Assembly: GCA_036346405.1 (NCBI GenBank) | Contig: CM070568.1 | Coordinates: 1,761,674-1,825,673, forward strand | Source: Phyllostachys edulis | Lineage: Eukaryota > Streptophyta > Magnoliopsida > Poales > Poaceae | Direction: 5' to 3' | DNA: 64,000 bases | Shown: positions 11,500 through 24,100 of the stretch, one piece after another | Layout: every line of letters begins with the position of its first letter | Position numbering within the stretch: position 1 is the stretch's first letter | Translations under genes and position numbers: made by a program | Notes under the pieces: model-generated | What the model was told of the DNA's origin: nothing | Database searches by the model: none | Seen by the model: the letters and a program-made list of their open reading frames with translations, nothing else

Positions 11500-14400
11500 A
11501 GGAGGCTCAGAGGCACTCAACGCGTCGTGCTAGGTACACTTTACGTTAACTCTCATCCCGCTCTTTGTTTTGTTTGATTCAGGAGCATCTCATTCATTTG
11601 TTTACGAGTCTTTTCTCGCTATCGGAGAGCTTCTTTTCTCTCCATTGTCGGTCCCGCTTACTCATTCGCTCTCTGGTTCGGAGTTGAGAGCCGGCCGAGT
11701 GTAGGGATGTCCTTATCGAGATCGGCGTGGGTTTCTTAGCAAACCTTATCCTTCTCCATTCAATGAGTCTTGATGTGATACTTGGCATGGATTGGTTGTC
11801 CCAAAGACATGGGGCAAATCGATTGCGCCAGAAGCTCATCTCTCTATCTAGTCCTCCCATGGGTTAAGCTTTTCGGGAAGTCGCTAGATCCGCATCTCTT
11901 CGGCTTGAAGCGAAGCCGCTCTAGATATTAGCGAAGTCCCAACAGTTTGTGACTTTGTTGATGTCTTTCCGCTGATCTTCCGGATGCCACCCGTTCGAGA
12001 CCTCGAATTTGTCATTGAGTTGGCTCCGGTACGCCCCTATCTCAAAGAGGCCTTATCGGATGCCACCGAGCGAGTTGGTAGAATTGAAGAAGCGATTAAG
12101 TGAGCTGCAAGAGAAGGGTTTCATCCGCCTAGCTCATCTCCTTGGGGTTGTCCAAAGCAATCTTCGTAAAGAAGGATTCGGTACTTTACGCATGTGCGTC
12201 GATTATCGCCCACTTAATGAAGTGATGGTAAAGAATAAGTATCCATTGCCCGCATCGGCGATCTCTTGATCAATTGACTGGAGCTCGAGTTTTCTCCAAG
12301 ATTGATTTGAGAGGGATATCATCGAGTTCGAATTCGGCGAGGATATTCCAAAGACGGCGTTCTCTACTCGCTTCGGCTTGTACGAGTACCTTTGTCATGT
12401 CGTTAACAACCAATGCTCTGCCTTGTTCATGAACCTCATGAATTCGGTATTCATGGAGTATTTGGATAAGTTTGTCGTGGTCTTCATCGATGATATTCTT
12501 ATCTATTCCAAGAACGATGAGGATCATGCCGAGCATCTGAAGCTTGTGTTAGGCAAGCTACGTGAGCACCATTGACGCGAAGTTCACAAGTGTGCGTTAC
12601 GGTTGAAGAAGTGGCTTTCTTAGGCCATATTCTTTCAGCGGAGGCGTAGTTATTGATCCTAACAAGGTCACCGATGTTCTTTCATGGAGTCCGCCCGCTT
12701 CGGTCACCGAAGCGCGGAGTTTTCTTGGTTTAGCGGGATATTATCGCCGCTTTATCGAGAACTTCTCCAAGATCGCGGCCGATGACGGAGTTGCTCAAGA
12801 AGGACAAGAAGTTCTTGTGGTCGATGCTTGCATGGCAAGTTTCCATATACTCAAGAAGCGTTTGACCACCGCTCCGTTCTTGTTCTTCCCGATATCCATC
12901 GCAGCCGATATCTTTTGCGATGCTTCTCGTCGAGGCCTCGGTTGTGTCCTTATGCAAGAAGGCAAGGTAGTGGCCTATGCATCAAGGCAATTGAGACCTC
13001 ATGAACTCAACTACCCTACTCATGATTTGGAGTTGGTGCTGTGATTCATGCACTTAAGATTTGGCGACATTACCTAATCGGTGTCGTTGTGAAGTGTATT
13101 CGGATCACAAAGCCTCAAGTACTTGTTCACCCAACCCGACTGAACCTCGGGCAAAGGAGATGGTTGGAGTTGATCAAGGATTATGATATGGGTATTCACT
13201 ACCATCCGGGCAAGGCTAATGTCGCTGCCGATGCGCTTAGTCATAAAGCGCATTGTAATGCCTTAGTGCTCAAGGAGCATTCGCCCTCTCTTCTCGAGGC
13301 ATTCCAGCGTCTCAACTTGGAGATAGTTGAGCATGGATCTCTCGCTGCCATGGTTGTGCAACCAACCTTGGTGGATCGGATCAAGTCCGCCCGGTGATCG
13401 GATGTTGGAGTGAGCCACATTAAGGCAAATGTCAAGAACGGAGCGACCAAGTGCTTCTCGAGGATGAGCATGGCGTCGTGAGGTTCGGCAACGCCTTAAT
13501 GGTTCCAAAGGACATGGAGTTGCGGAATTTAATCCTCCGAAGCCCATGATTCGCCTTTATCCATTCATCCGGGGCCACAAAGATGTATCAAGATCTCCGC
13601 CGAGATTTTGGTGGACCCGAATGAAGAGGGAGATCGCGAAGTTCGTTGTCGAGTGCGACGTGTGTCGTCGTGTCAAGGCCGAGCATCAACGTCCTGCTGG
13701 ACTGCTTCAGCCTTTGCCAATTCCTGAGTGGAAGTGGGATTCGATCGGAATGGATTTTATCACGGTCTACCCGTCCCGAAGAAGAATGATGCCATTTGGG
13801 TCGTCATCGATCGATTGACTAAGGTGGCACATTTCCTTCCGTCAAGGCGAACTTGGGTAGGTCTTTTGGCGGAACTCTATATCGCCCGCATCGTGAGTTT
13901 GCACGGTGTGCAAGACGATCGTGTCGGATCGTGGATCCTTTTCACGTCTCGTTTTGGCATAGCTTGCAAGAGGCTATGGGCACTCGTCTTGCTTTCAAAG
14001 ACGGCATTTCACCCCAAAGCGATGGTCGGACCGAGAGGGTCAACCAAGTTTTGGAAGACATGCTTCGTGCTTGTGTCCTTTCATATGGGAAGCATTGGGA
14101 GAAATGCTTGCCATTCGCCGAAGCCAGATAACAACGACTTTCGGGCCGGTCTCGGCATGGCACCATTTGAGGCCTTATGCGGAGAAAGTGTAGAACCCGT
14201 TGAACTGGTCGAGACCGGTGAGAGACCTCTCTTTGGCGGACTCAATCAATGAGGCGGCGCCAAGTCCAAATTATTTCGTGGCGTTTGCGCACAACTCAAT
14301 CCAGCAAAAGAGCTATGCGGATCGCCGTCGGCGTGAGTTACGTTTTGAGCCTAATGACTTTGTTTATCTCAAAGTCTCTCCTTTGAAGGGCCATCAACGT

Positions 14401-14765
14401 TTGGCGTCAAGGGCAAGTTGGCTCCTCGATATGTCGGTCCCTACCGCGTTATCGAGAAGAAGGGAGCTGCCTATAAGTTGGAGTTGCCGGCTGCACTAGA
14501 GGGGTACATGATGTTTTCCATGTGTCCCAGCTTAAGAAGTGCCTCCGTGTTCCAACCGAGGAAGCTCCGTTGGAAACTCTCGATGTCCGGAAGATTTGAC
14601 CTATCGCGAGCACCTGCTCGGCGTGCTCGATGAGTCTGAGCGAAGGACAAGGAATAAGACCATCAAGTTCCTTAAAGTTCGGTGGTCAAACCATTACGAG
14701 GATGAGGCTACTTGGGAAAGAGAAGATCGCGTCTCGTGCGGACTATCCATCTTTCTTTCTGAGTG
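11500..14765 (+). pseudogene. pol of element B: protease, RT, RNase H, integrase, chromodomain
   Basis: The protease motif LFDSGASHSFV is at about 11567-11600. Reverse transcriptase spans about 12000-12760, with VVFIDDILIYS near 12476-12508. RNase H (FCDASRRGLGCVLMQ near 12910) runs to about 13250. The integrase zinc finger (CDVCRRVKAEHQ near 13657) precedes the core (MDFIT near 13750, then SDG/TERVNQVLEDM near 14020-14060). A chromodomain-like tail with KFLKVRWSNHYEDEATWERE lies at about 14660-14730. Frameshifts are frequent. It would provide DNA synthesis and integration, the chromodomain guiding insertion to heterochromatin (family knowledge). Confidence 0.9.
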
Positions 14766-14788
14766 AGCCAAATCTCGGACGAGATTTA

Positions 14789-14805
14789 CTGTAAGGGAGA
14801 GATTT
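14789..14805 (+). promoter_or_regulatory. Polypurine tract of element B
   Basis: CTGTAAGGGAGAGATTT lies directly before the 3' LTR start at 14806. A purine-rich run at this position primes plus-strand synthesis in LTR retroelements. Confidence 0.75.
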
Positions 14806-17800
14806 TGTAACATCCCAAATGTATAATTAGGGTTAATCAAGTATAATTATATGTGTAGAAATTAAAACTTTTCTCACATCTTGAAAAACCTAAAATCTCA
14901 TGTGATTTTTGTCCAAGAGTTGTGTAATCCAAGAACACAAAGCTCTTGTTGACCAAAAATCAAACTCATTTTCCAATTATCTTAAATCTTGTGCCAAACA
15001 TTTGGAATATATTTTCCTTGGTCCCAAAAACTGATATGGGACCCCTTCTGAAAAATATCATGAGTTATAACACTTGTTGATAATTTTTGGAGGCAAAACA
15101 ATCCTTTAAACAACCTTCATGAATTTCCTGAGAAAAATGCATTGCATAATAACCTCTGAAAATTTTATGCAAGGTTGATCTCGTGTCAGCAAGCTCCAGT
15201 TAAAATTCCATCAAATTTGGAGTTCATTTGCTATCTCAAATAATTCTGCTAAGTTTCAATTGTTAAAAACTAAATTTTAAAGCCTACACTGTTCCTTGGG
15301 CTAGCCATGTTCAAGCTGGTCCAGCCCAACCATGTCTGCACCTCGGCAGACCTCATCTCCACTTGATCGGTCGCAGCTGTTGGATTTACATCCAACAACC
15401 ACGACCTCCTCATGATCAACACCGCGAGGACCTCCCACCTCATGAGGTCATTGCCGTTGGATCGGTGATCCATGGTCATGACCTCCCACTGTGTTAAACC
15501 TCAAAGACCTCCTCGATTTGTTAAACCATCGCAGCGAGGTCATCCCTGTGTTGAGGTCGTGGCCGTTGGATCAAATCCAACACCACGACCTCCTCCTCAA
15601 CATACTCGGTCGAGGTCCTCCCATTTCACGTGAGGTCATAGCCCTTGGATCCAAGATCCATGGCCCTGACCTCCCCTCTCAACCTAAACTAAACAAACCT
15701 CCCACCTAACCTAGGTCGTAGCCATTGGATCAAATCCAACAGCTCACGACCTCCCCGTGTTATCAAGCACTCACAACCTCCCCCATCTTCTGTTGTGCAC
15801 CGTTAGATTAAAATCTACGGTCACGACCTCCTTTGTCTCATGCACTGCAGAGACCTCCCAAGCGCCACGTGAGATCGTAGCCCTTAGATCTAAATCTAAA
15901 GGCCATGACCTCCCTTGTGCGTTCGCGAGCTCGGACCTCCACCTCTTTTGATCGAACCCTTAGATCTAAATCTAGCGGTCTGACCTCCCTTGCTGTTGCG
16001 CATCATATCGACCTCCCCATCGTCGGTGCCCTTGGATTTAAATCCAAAGGCCATGACCTCCCCTCATGTCTTTTTGATCGCGTGCGTTAAGTCCTCACCG
16101 AGGTCCGCACTGTTGGATGGAGATCCAACGCTTTGGACCTCTGTCCCTTTTCCTCACGTGCGTTTTCGCGATTAAGAAATCGGAGGGCCACGACCTCCCC
16201 ATCCTTGATCGTGTGGTGGGACCTCCTCCCACCACTTAAAACATAACGGTTCAAAAACCATCGGAGGGCGGGACCTCCCGTGGGCTTATCCAATGGTCAA
16301 AATGACCTCCCTGTTCTTCTCCTTCCTTGGTCACGCATGCGTGGCTCCGAAAGCAAGTGAATTAATGCCCACTGGCCCATCGTGTACCTTATAACAACTC
16401 TTTCTTGACCAAGCATTAAATGCAGTCGTCCTTCCTCCTCTTCTGTCCCAGCAGACTGTCACCATGTCAACCTCGTGTCTTGTCCAAACCCTAGACCGGG
16501 CCATGGGCTAAGCTCACCATGAGCTTAACCCCACTCGTGTGCTGCTTCTCCCAAAGTATAAAACCCCATTGGGTTCCTCCTTAGCTTCTTTGGCACACTT
16601 CTAAGCTCTAAGCTTGCACGTGTCATTTGAGCTTTCCTCTCCTCCCTCTTGGCGCCATTGTTGAGAAGCTTGAAGCTCCTCGGTGGACAAGGGTCCTGGA
16701 GTTTTTCCTCCTTTTCTCCTTGCTTCCATTTGTGCCCTACCCTCTGGGACCAAGGCCTAACTTGATATTGTTGGGCATTTGCAGAGGGGGACAAAGTGGA
16801 GCTTGAAGTTGAAGCTTTGGCCGGAGCACCCTTCCTCCCTAAGCACGGTCCTCCTTCCTCGACCTCCTCGGCACCTTAGGACCTCCGGTACTCCTGATAG
16901 TCCTTTAGCTGGCACCAGATGTATGAGGTCGCGGAGCTTTTAAATTGGGCACACGCTTGGTTGGATGTCGCATGAGCTTCCTTTTTGCATTTTGGTTTTA
17001 CGCCGTGTGCTTGTCTTCGTTGTCCTCTCCGGCTCACGGCGTTCAAAACCGTCGCCGTTGAGAGGAGGTCCTTTGGGTGCGCATGGTTATTGCGGACCAA
17101 CGGTATCGTGGATCTCGCCGGCGAGGTCTACATCGCCATGGATGACCACGTCTTCTTGTTGGGTTTTGTCGGACACAACGGCGTCGTTGTCGTTTTAGGA
17201 CAGAAATCCTCCATGTTTAATCGCTAATCATGTGTTCCAATCATTGTAATCATTGGATGTCTTAGCGCTTTTAATCCACCCTTTAATGTGCGCATTTAAG
17301 ACCTCCGTAGCGGACCTCCTTGATGTCCAGCGCATTTATTCATGTCCAAGCGGCGTGCGCGCTTGATTTAAGCGCTGGTCTGCACGTCGGACCTCCTCCG
17401 AGGAGATCTGGGCGTCCAAGACCTCCCTTGCGCAATCGTGGCCGTCCAGACCTCCACGGAGGTGCAGGACGTTAGGACCTCCTTAGACCTCCCTAGGTTG
17501 TCTCGGCCATTCATGACCTCCCGGGTAGATCTTGACCGTCAAGGTCCTCCCTCGACGATCTGAACCATCGAGGACCTCCTTGGAACATCTGGACCGTCCG
17601 GGACCTCCCCGTGAGGTCTGGACGATGTAGATTTTCCTCGGGGAGATCTTGATAGTTTGGACCTTCCTTTGGAAGATCTCAACCGTTGAGGACCTCCCTT
17701 TAGATCTGGTCCGTTCCTGACCTCCTCTCTATGTTGTGGTCCGTTGGATTTCCCATCTCTGACCACGACCTCCCCGCCTCGCGCATGTGAGTTGCTAAGA

Positions 17801-20272
17801 GGTCCAGACCTCTGGACCTTCACGTCTTGGCGTGTGTGATGTTCTCTGGGAGGTCTTGAGCCGTTGGATCTGAGATCTGTGGCTCACGTCCTCCCATACC
17901 CTTGTGAGTTTAGAAATTCGAGTGAGGTCTTAGTTAAACTGAAATAAGGTATAGACTTTAGAATTTCATATCTTCTTCGTTTTGAATCCTTTTGAGGTCA
18001 TTCAAATTGTGTTAGCTCTGTCTTGAACTTGACTTTAATCCAAAAATGATTGTAAGTTGAGTTCAGCTCCAGAGCACAGATTTGCCATTAGATTTTAAAA
18101 CCAACTTTAAAATGTGCACTTAAATCAATGCTTAACTTGTAAAATACATAACTAATGCTCTATAGACTATTTTTGGGTGAGACCAACTTTGTTGGTTTCC
18201 TCTCTTAGTGAACTCACTGTAAAAATTGGTTTTGAGCATGTTGCTGTTAGGAAATTGAGGACTTGTGCATTATAATTTTGTTCAAGTTCTTGTTTTTGAA
18301 AATTTGTAGAGAGTGCATAATAGCTCCAAATGAGATGAACTCAATTGTGTTATTCATCTCATGAGGTGCTGGTTTTACAGTAAAAATTTCAGCTTCACTT
18401 CTATTCTAGAAAATTTTGCGATGAACAGTAGCATATTTCTAATTAATAGGCTGAGCAGAATTGATTTCATCATATCTTTTGCATTGAGAATCCAAATCAA
18501 TTGGTTCTTGTTGCTAAATTCATGATAAATCATTGTCTTGCTGCTGTAAAATTTTCATGGCTTTTGGAGTTCGTTTGTTGTGCGTCTTTTTGGTTTTTCG
18601 TCGTTCTTATCGGTTCTTTCTCGCTTTTCCGTTAGGTTTCGACATTTGTGGTGATCCCGAGAGCGACCCTCTGCCACAACTTGGCCAGCAACAAGGCAAG
18701 CAGTTTGACCATTTCCATCATTGTCCCATTACTTTAAAGCTTAATACTTTGTTTTACTTCTATGTATGCATGCTACTTTGTGTTAAATGTCGTTAGTAAT
18801 CCTATAGTCGCATAATCTGTAGGAATTCTTTACCCTCTACTACCATGAGCCTAGGTTATTTGCTGTGGTGGGAGCTCGTTGGATGAGCTCTTATCACTTA
18901 GTAGTTTCGATTTAAATTGCTTAGACATGCTTAGTTATTGGTAGAAATGGGCGATCATCGACTTAGTCGATGGTCTTGATCACTCAAAATGATTATTACT
19001 CCTATATGTCCAGCACTTGTGCTTTGTTTAATTGTAAAATCAAAAACTGAAAATAAAAGATTGATTTAGACTTGGGCATATTGGATGGATGGTGCGGTTT
19101 TTGGATGTGGTGGTATGCAGGTCCCTAAGGACCGAGTACTTGGGTCACTAAGCCAAGCGATTTCACGTACTAACCACGCGAGGGGCATATGGAACCCTCT
19201 TGACTAAGTACTCTAGGAGGTGTTAATTATGAGCGAGCTCGGTTGGTGTGTTTTAAAAACAAATGTATATGTATAGTGTGGGAGGGAGCATTAGCTTAGG
19301 GAAGGTTGTGATGTCTCCTTCTCCCGTGGGTTGTGCAGCTCGTAATTAGCATTCATCCTTTGGAAAGGTCTCGTGAGGACTTAGCCGTGCAAGACACCTT
19401 CTAAGTGTGCGTAAAGGAAAGGCGATCCGGCGTGTGGAGTGCAGTGGTACACCTGCAGGGGATAAAACTATTGAATAGCCTCGTCCTAGGTTATGGACAT
19501 GCTTGGTAAGGTCGTTCAAGACTAGACTACAACCTTTAATTAAAACTTGACATGGTTGGTATGAGCGGGAGTTCATGCTATTGTTGTGGTGACTTGGGAT
19601 AGTCACTTCGAGTGATTGTTCTTGTTGTTGTTATTATGTTATTATCGCGTTGTTATTTCAACCATTAAAAATGCTTTGTCAAATTGCTTTCAATCTATTA
19701 TGTTATTGCAAATAAATGTTGCTTTATGCTAAAATGAGTCCAAAGCCTCATCCACTTAAATAAAGCTTGCATGTAGCTATTTATAGTTCTGTTATCTCAC
19801 ACGTAAGTCTTGCGGAGTACTTTATGTACTCATCGCCCGTGGTTGTGGCAATTTTGTGGCTTTTGTGCGAGAGGAAGAAGGAGAGCTCCAAGAGCCTCTC
19901 TTTTGTGCTACGTGTTGCGCTTTCTTGACGACTAGCTTGGCGGTCGGTCGAGATGCCTAGGGGTTAAGGCACACCGATTGGCTTTGTGTTATAGCCATCT
20001 TTATGGCACTTTTGCTTCATTGTTATCTTTTGTAATTATTGCTATTTGGCCTAAGGGCCTCTCTTTTGTAATATCTATTCCATATTAATGTTAACTTCGG
20101 TTTGTTGCTTATGTTCTATGTGTTGTATGGAATTGATACATTCTTTTGTTGTGAGGTATGTATCTTGCATTCAGAAGTATACATCTCTCGAGACCGGGTT
20201 TATTTGGTTGATAATACTAGGGTCAATCGGATGACTAAGTATTATGAGCCTAATAAACGTCAGGGTCTCACA
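14806..20272 (+). repeat. 3' LTR of element B
   Basis: Full-length partner of 4184-9667. It contains the heptamer/palindrome array (15340-16320), a TATA box near 16557, the second array (17300-17900), the exon-like block 18636-18695 with donor GCAAGC, and ends TCTCACA. In the GC-rich arrays it differs from the 5' LTR by many 1-3 base indels, often CAG against CG; in AT-rich parts it is almost identical. Confidence 0.96.
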
Positions 20273-20277
20273 CATGG
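20273..20277 (+). repeat. Target site duplication CATGG, right copy
   Basis: Follows the terminal CA of element B and matches 4179-4183. The element A integrase continues immediately after it. Confidence 0.97.
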
Positions 20278-21155
20278 AGTGCCCAAAAGAATAGTGTCAG
20301 ATAGAGGATCTCAATTTACCTCAAGGTTTTGGCAAAGTTTGCATGAAGCCTTAGGTACTAAACTCAACTTTAGTACAGCTTATCATCCTCAAACGGATGG
20401 GCAAACAGAAAGAGTGAACCAAATCTTGGAAGATATGCTCAGAGCATGTGCCCTGGATTTTGGGAGGAGCTGGGACAAGAACTTACCCTATGCCGAATTT
20501 TCTTACAATAATAGCTATCAAGCTTGCCTACAAATGTCCCCATTTGAGGCTTTGTATGGTAGACCCTGTAGAACATCTCTCCTCTGGGATGAAGTTGGAG
20601 AGCATCAACTGTATGGGCCGGACCTGATCAAAGATGCTGAGAGCAAGGTGAAATTGATTAAAGAACGATTGAGAGTGGCTCAATCCCGACAAAAGAGTTA
20701 TGCTGACACCCGGCGTAGAGATCTATCTTTTGAGGTTGGAGACTTTGTCTACCTCGAGAGTAACACCAATTCGGGAGTTAGAAGATTTGGGATTAGAGGA
20801 AAGTTAGCTCCAAGATTTGTAGGACCCTACAAGATCTTAGCAAGACAAGGTGAAGTAGCTTATAAACCTGAACTTCGAGTCCTTGTCGGCATGCACAATA
20901 TTTTTCATGTATCACAATTAAGGAAGTGCCTTGATTTCTGAAGATCACACCTTAGTAGAGGACATAGACTTACAGAAGACCTCACATATGTGGAGCAACC
21001 AATTAAAATTGGATGTTGCAGGCGGGTTACCGTGAGGCGAAATTATCAAGTCATACAAGGTGCAAGGAGTCATCATCTAGAAAGTGAAGCTACATGGGAA
21101 AAGGAAGAGGACCTTAGGACTAACTACCCCTACCACTTTGCGGATTCTATTTGAA
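20278..21155 (+). pseudogene. pol of element A, downstream part: integrase core end and chromodomain
   Basis: Continues the integrase interrupted at 4183. Motifs include VPKRIVSDRGSQF (catalytic Asp), then TAYHPQTDGQTERVNQ with the downstream catalytic region, and the C-terminal GKLAPRFVGPYKI module. An open frame runs to a stop at 20939-20941. After a frame change a chromodomain-like tail is readable to about 21150 (EDLTYVEQPIKI and ATWEKEEDL). The open frame extends upstream into the end of the element B LTR, making an artificial LTR-integrase fusion frame from 20102. Confidence 0.92.
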
Positions 21156-21169
21156 TCTCGGGGTCGAGA

Positions 21170-21188
21170 TTCCTTTAAGGGGTAGGTT
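21170..21188 (+). promoter_or_regulatory. Polypurine tract of element A
   Basis: TCCTTTAAGGGGTAGGTTT directly precedes the 3' LTR. The preceding TCTCGGGGTCGAGATT block recurs near 28090 and 41125 before two other LTRs, indicating related elements. Confidence 0.8.
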
Positions 21189-24100
21189 TGTAACATCCCC
21201 GATTTTCTAAATCCTTTTTAAAATGTGTAAAATAAATTGAAACTATTTTATTTTAATGAGAATTCAAAGTTTGGTTACATTGGAAGGGTTTGAGTTGTTT
21301 ATACTTCCTTCTTTGGTAGCTCGGCAATCCTCCTTTAATCTATCTCTTTTGGTTATGTAGGTTTAGACCTTTTCTGTGGCCTAGACCTCCCTAGTGGTTC
21401 TTAAGGTTAGACCCCCCATGGGGCTCAGACCTTTTCTCACATGGACGCATCCTCGGGTCCAGACCTTTCTCTTTGAGTTTGATTACTTTGAATCTCTTTG
21501 TTGGTTTGAATCTCTTTGGATCAGACCTCTTTTCTGTTCAGACTTCTCTTAAGTCTAAACCTCTTGTTGCCTGGGCACCTTTCCATGCCAGACCTCTGTT
21601 CATTCGGACCTCTTGGTATTCCAGTGGACTTCTTATATGCCTTCAAACCTCTTGAGCTCATTTGAACCTCATTGACATTTCTTCTTGGCCGAAAGGACCT
21701 CCTTAGGGTCATTCTAACCACTACGGCTTGTGATCTCACCTTAGCGGGTGGAAGCCTCCTTTGAGTTGCTTTGACTCACGAATTTCTGTTGGACCATCTT
21801 GTGTGAATCTCCCCGTGGGATCTCTCTCTTTCTCGGAATTCCTCTGCCTGGACCTCCCCTTGTTTTGAATCTAACGGTTTGGGCCTCTCCTCACTTTGAA
21901 TCCGAAGGCCCAGACCTCCCCTGCACGTTTTATCTTGGCTGTTGGACCTCCCTCTTGGAGATCCAACCGTCCGGACCTCAACTTGCTTTTAATCTCAACC
22001 ATGGGACCTCTTTGAAGTTCCCTGGACCTCCTATCCAAGACCTCTTCGTGGCCTTTTAAACCTGGCTCTGGACCTCTTTGCCAGACCTCCCTTGAAAAGA
22101 TCCTAACCGCCAGGACCTCCTGTTGTTAATCCTGACCGTCAGGACCTCCCCATATCCAAACCTCCTCTGTAAGTCTGGACCTCCCCAACCTTTAGACCTC
22201 CCTGTCTTTTGGGCTTAGGACCTCCTAAGCCTCTCGGACCTCCTCAAAGACCTCTCCTGCGGGGGCAAGACCTCCTCTCTTGACCCGACTGTTTATAAGT
22301 TGACTGGCCCCACTTGCCAGACTTGGCATTCTCATTTCCTCCGCCACGTTAATATCTTGGGCATTTAATGCATGTCTTGTCACATTAAATGTATCCATAT
22401 ACGTGGAAGTTTACTTTGAATTTGGTCACTTAACCGTACCCTGACATTTTTCTTTGTTCCTTCCCATAGCAACATACATTGTCCTTCCTCGTACCTTTTG
22501 CCCAGAATGGTAGTGACACCTGCTCTGCCACTACCTACCTTTGACCCATTTCTATACTTATCCTTGACACGTATATTTCTAGTTTTCCTCACCACCTTGA
22601 TTACAATTAGACCAAGAAATTCTACCACATCACCTTCCTCCCTTTCTTCACCCTCTGTTATCTTGGCTCTCGTTCAGTGACTCCCAGGGAAAACCTTGCT
22701 GCTCATGACCTCCCCTCCATCCATTGTTTCTTCTTATCCCGGGTAAGTCCCTTGGCGATCTCCTCCGCTTTGGTTTTTGCCACTGCACTGAGCTGGTCGT
22801 GTCCATTTCAGGACCTCCTCTGGTGGACTTCTTTTTGGGTTTCTAGGGCTTTTGTGTGAGGACCTCCTCTGGACTTTACGCAAGAACCATTGCTCGGGAC
22901 CTCTCTATTTTATTGCTGAAATCACTCCTTTGGGGTCTTTTGCCAAAGACCACCTCCTCCTGGTAAGCTTGAACCTTTTCTAAAAGAACCATTCTAAAAA
23001 TATAGACCTTTCTGTTGATTAAGTTTTGGACTCCCTCCGGGTCCCCTCGGTTTCTTGTGGTTCTCGGTTGATTCTTTACTTGAGTTTTCCTTGAACTTGC
23101 TCTCTTACCCGTAGATTGCGAAGACTCGAGGGAGTCTGAGAGTTCTGAAGAGGAAGATTCTCAGGATAGTGAGCAAGGCAAGTTGCACTCTTGATCATAT
23201 TGCACCCAATAATTCAATCTATTTATGTTCAGTTTCAAAGTTTAATGCATGCCTATTTCTACCAAGTTATTTCAATATCTGTTTTAAATTCATAGTTATG
23301 CCTACTTCCTTGTATGGCCACTGTTGACTTTGGACTAAACTCATTGTCACCTTTAGATCAAACTTGGGTCATGCAATAGTGTGAGCCAAAACCATTTGAA
23401 AAACTTGTGCTTAGTCAGGCTTAGACCAAAAATATTGATTTGGGGAAATCTTTACCAACATGACCAAATATTGCTTAAAATGTTTTTTTGACCATGACAT
23501 TGGGGTGTCATGGGAATGTGAAAGTGTTGCTGGGGAAGCAAAGAAAATGAAATTGGATTTAGACTGGGGTGAATTGGTTGGCTTGGCTGGTGCAATGTTT
23601 GTGCACAGACTCTATCCTAGCTAAGGTGGAGGTCCAAGGGTTTGTGAGAGTCGCCCTAGTCATGTGAGGACCGGTCTTTGAGCGACCAATGCCATGCCTA
23701 TAATGGGCTATACCACAATCGTGCAACCACATGTCTCCAGAATGGGGCGTGGGACTGGTGAGTAATTTGCAAAACTTCACCATATCTTTGCTCCATTGGA
23801 GGTGTGGGAGGTCTTGTAGGGTGATGGTCTTTATGACCCATCTGTTCCCATTGGTGCAAGAGGGCTTTCCGCCGGATTGCGATCCATAGGAAAGAGAAAC
23901 CTTAGCAAGGAAAGGCTGTGGTGGGGCAATGCATTATAAAGGCCTTGTCATGAGCTCTAGACCTCTTACCTTTGGTAGTGAGAGGTGGCATTGACTTGAT
24001 CTTGGGATAAACTAGAGAAATTATGTCATGTGGGTAAAGTGTACAACCTCTGCAGAGTTAAATCTATTGAATAGCCGTGTCCACGGTCATGGACGTCTTG

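Larger units (their letters stand above)
4184..20272 (+). mobile_element. Inner Ty3/gypsy chromovirus with giant LTRs (element B), complete
   Basis: A structurally complete 16.1 kb LTR retrotransposon inserted in the integrase of element A. It has a 5' LTR (4184-9667), a primer-binding site, gag, pol with a terminal chromodomain (10437-14765), a purine-rich tract and a 3' LTR (14806-20272). It begins TGTAAC and ends TCTCACA, bounded by CATGG. The two LTRs (about 5.48 and 5.47 kb) together exceed twice the internal length. The AT-rich parts of the LTRs differ at only about ten positions per 1.2 kb by eye, so the insertion looks recent. The coding region nevertheless carries many frameshifts, some of which may be sequence errors. 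Confidence 0.97.
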
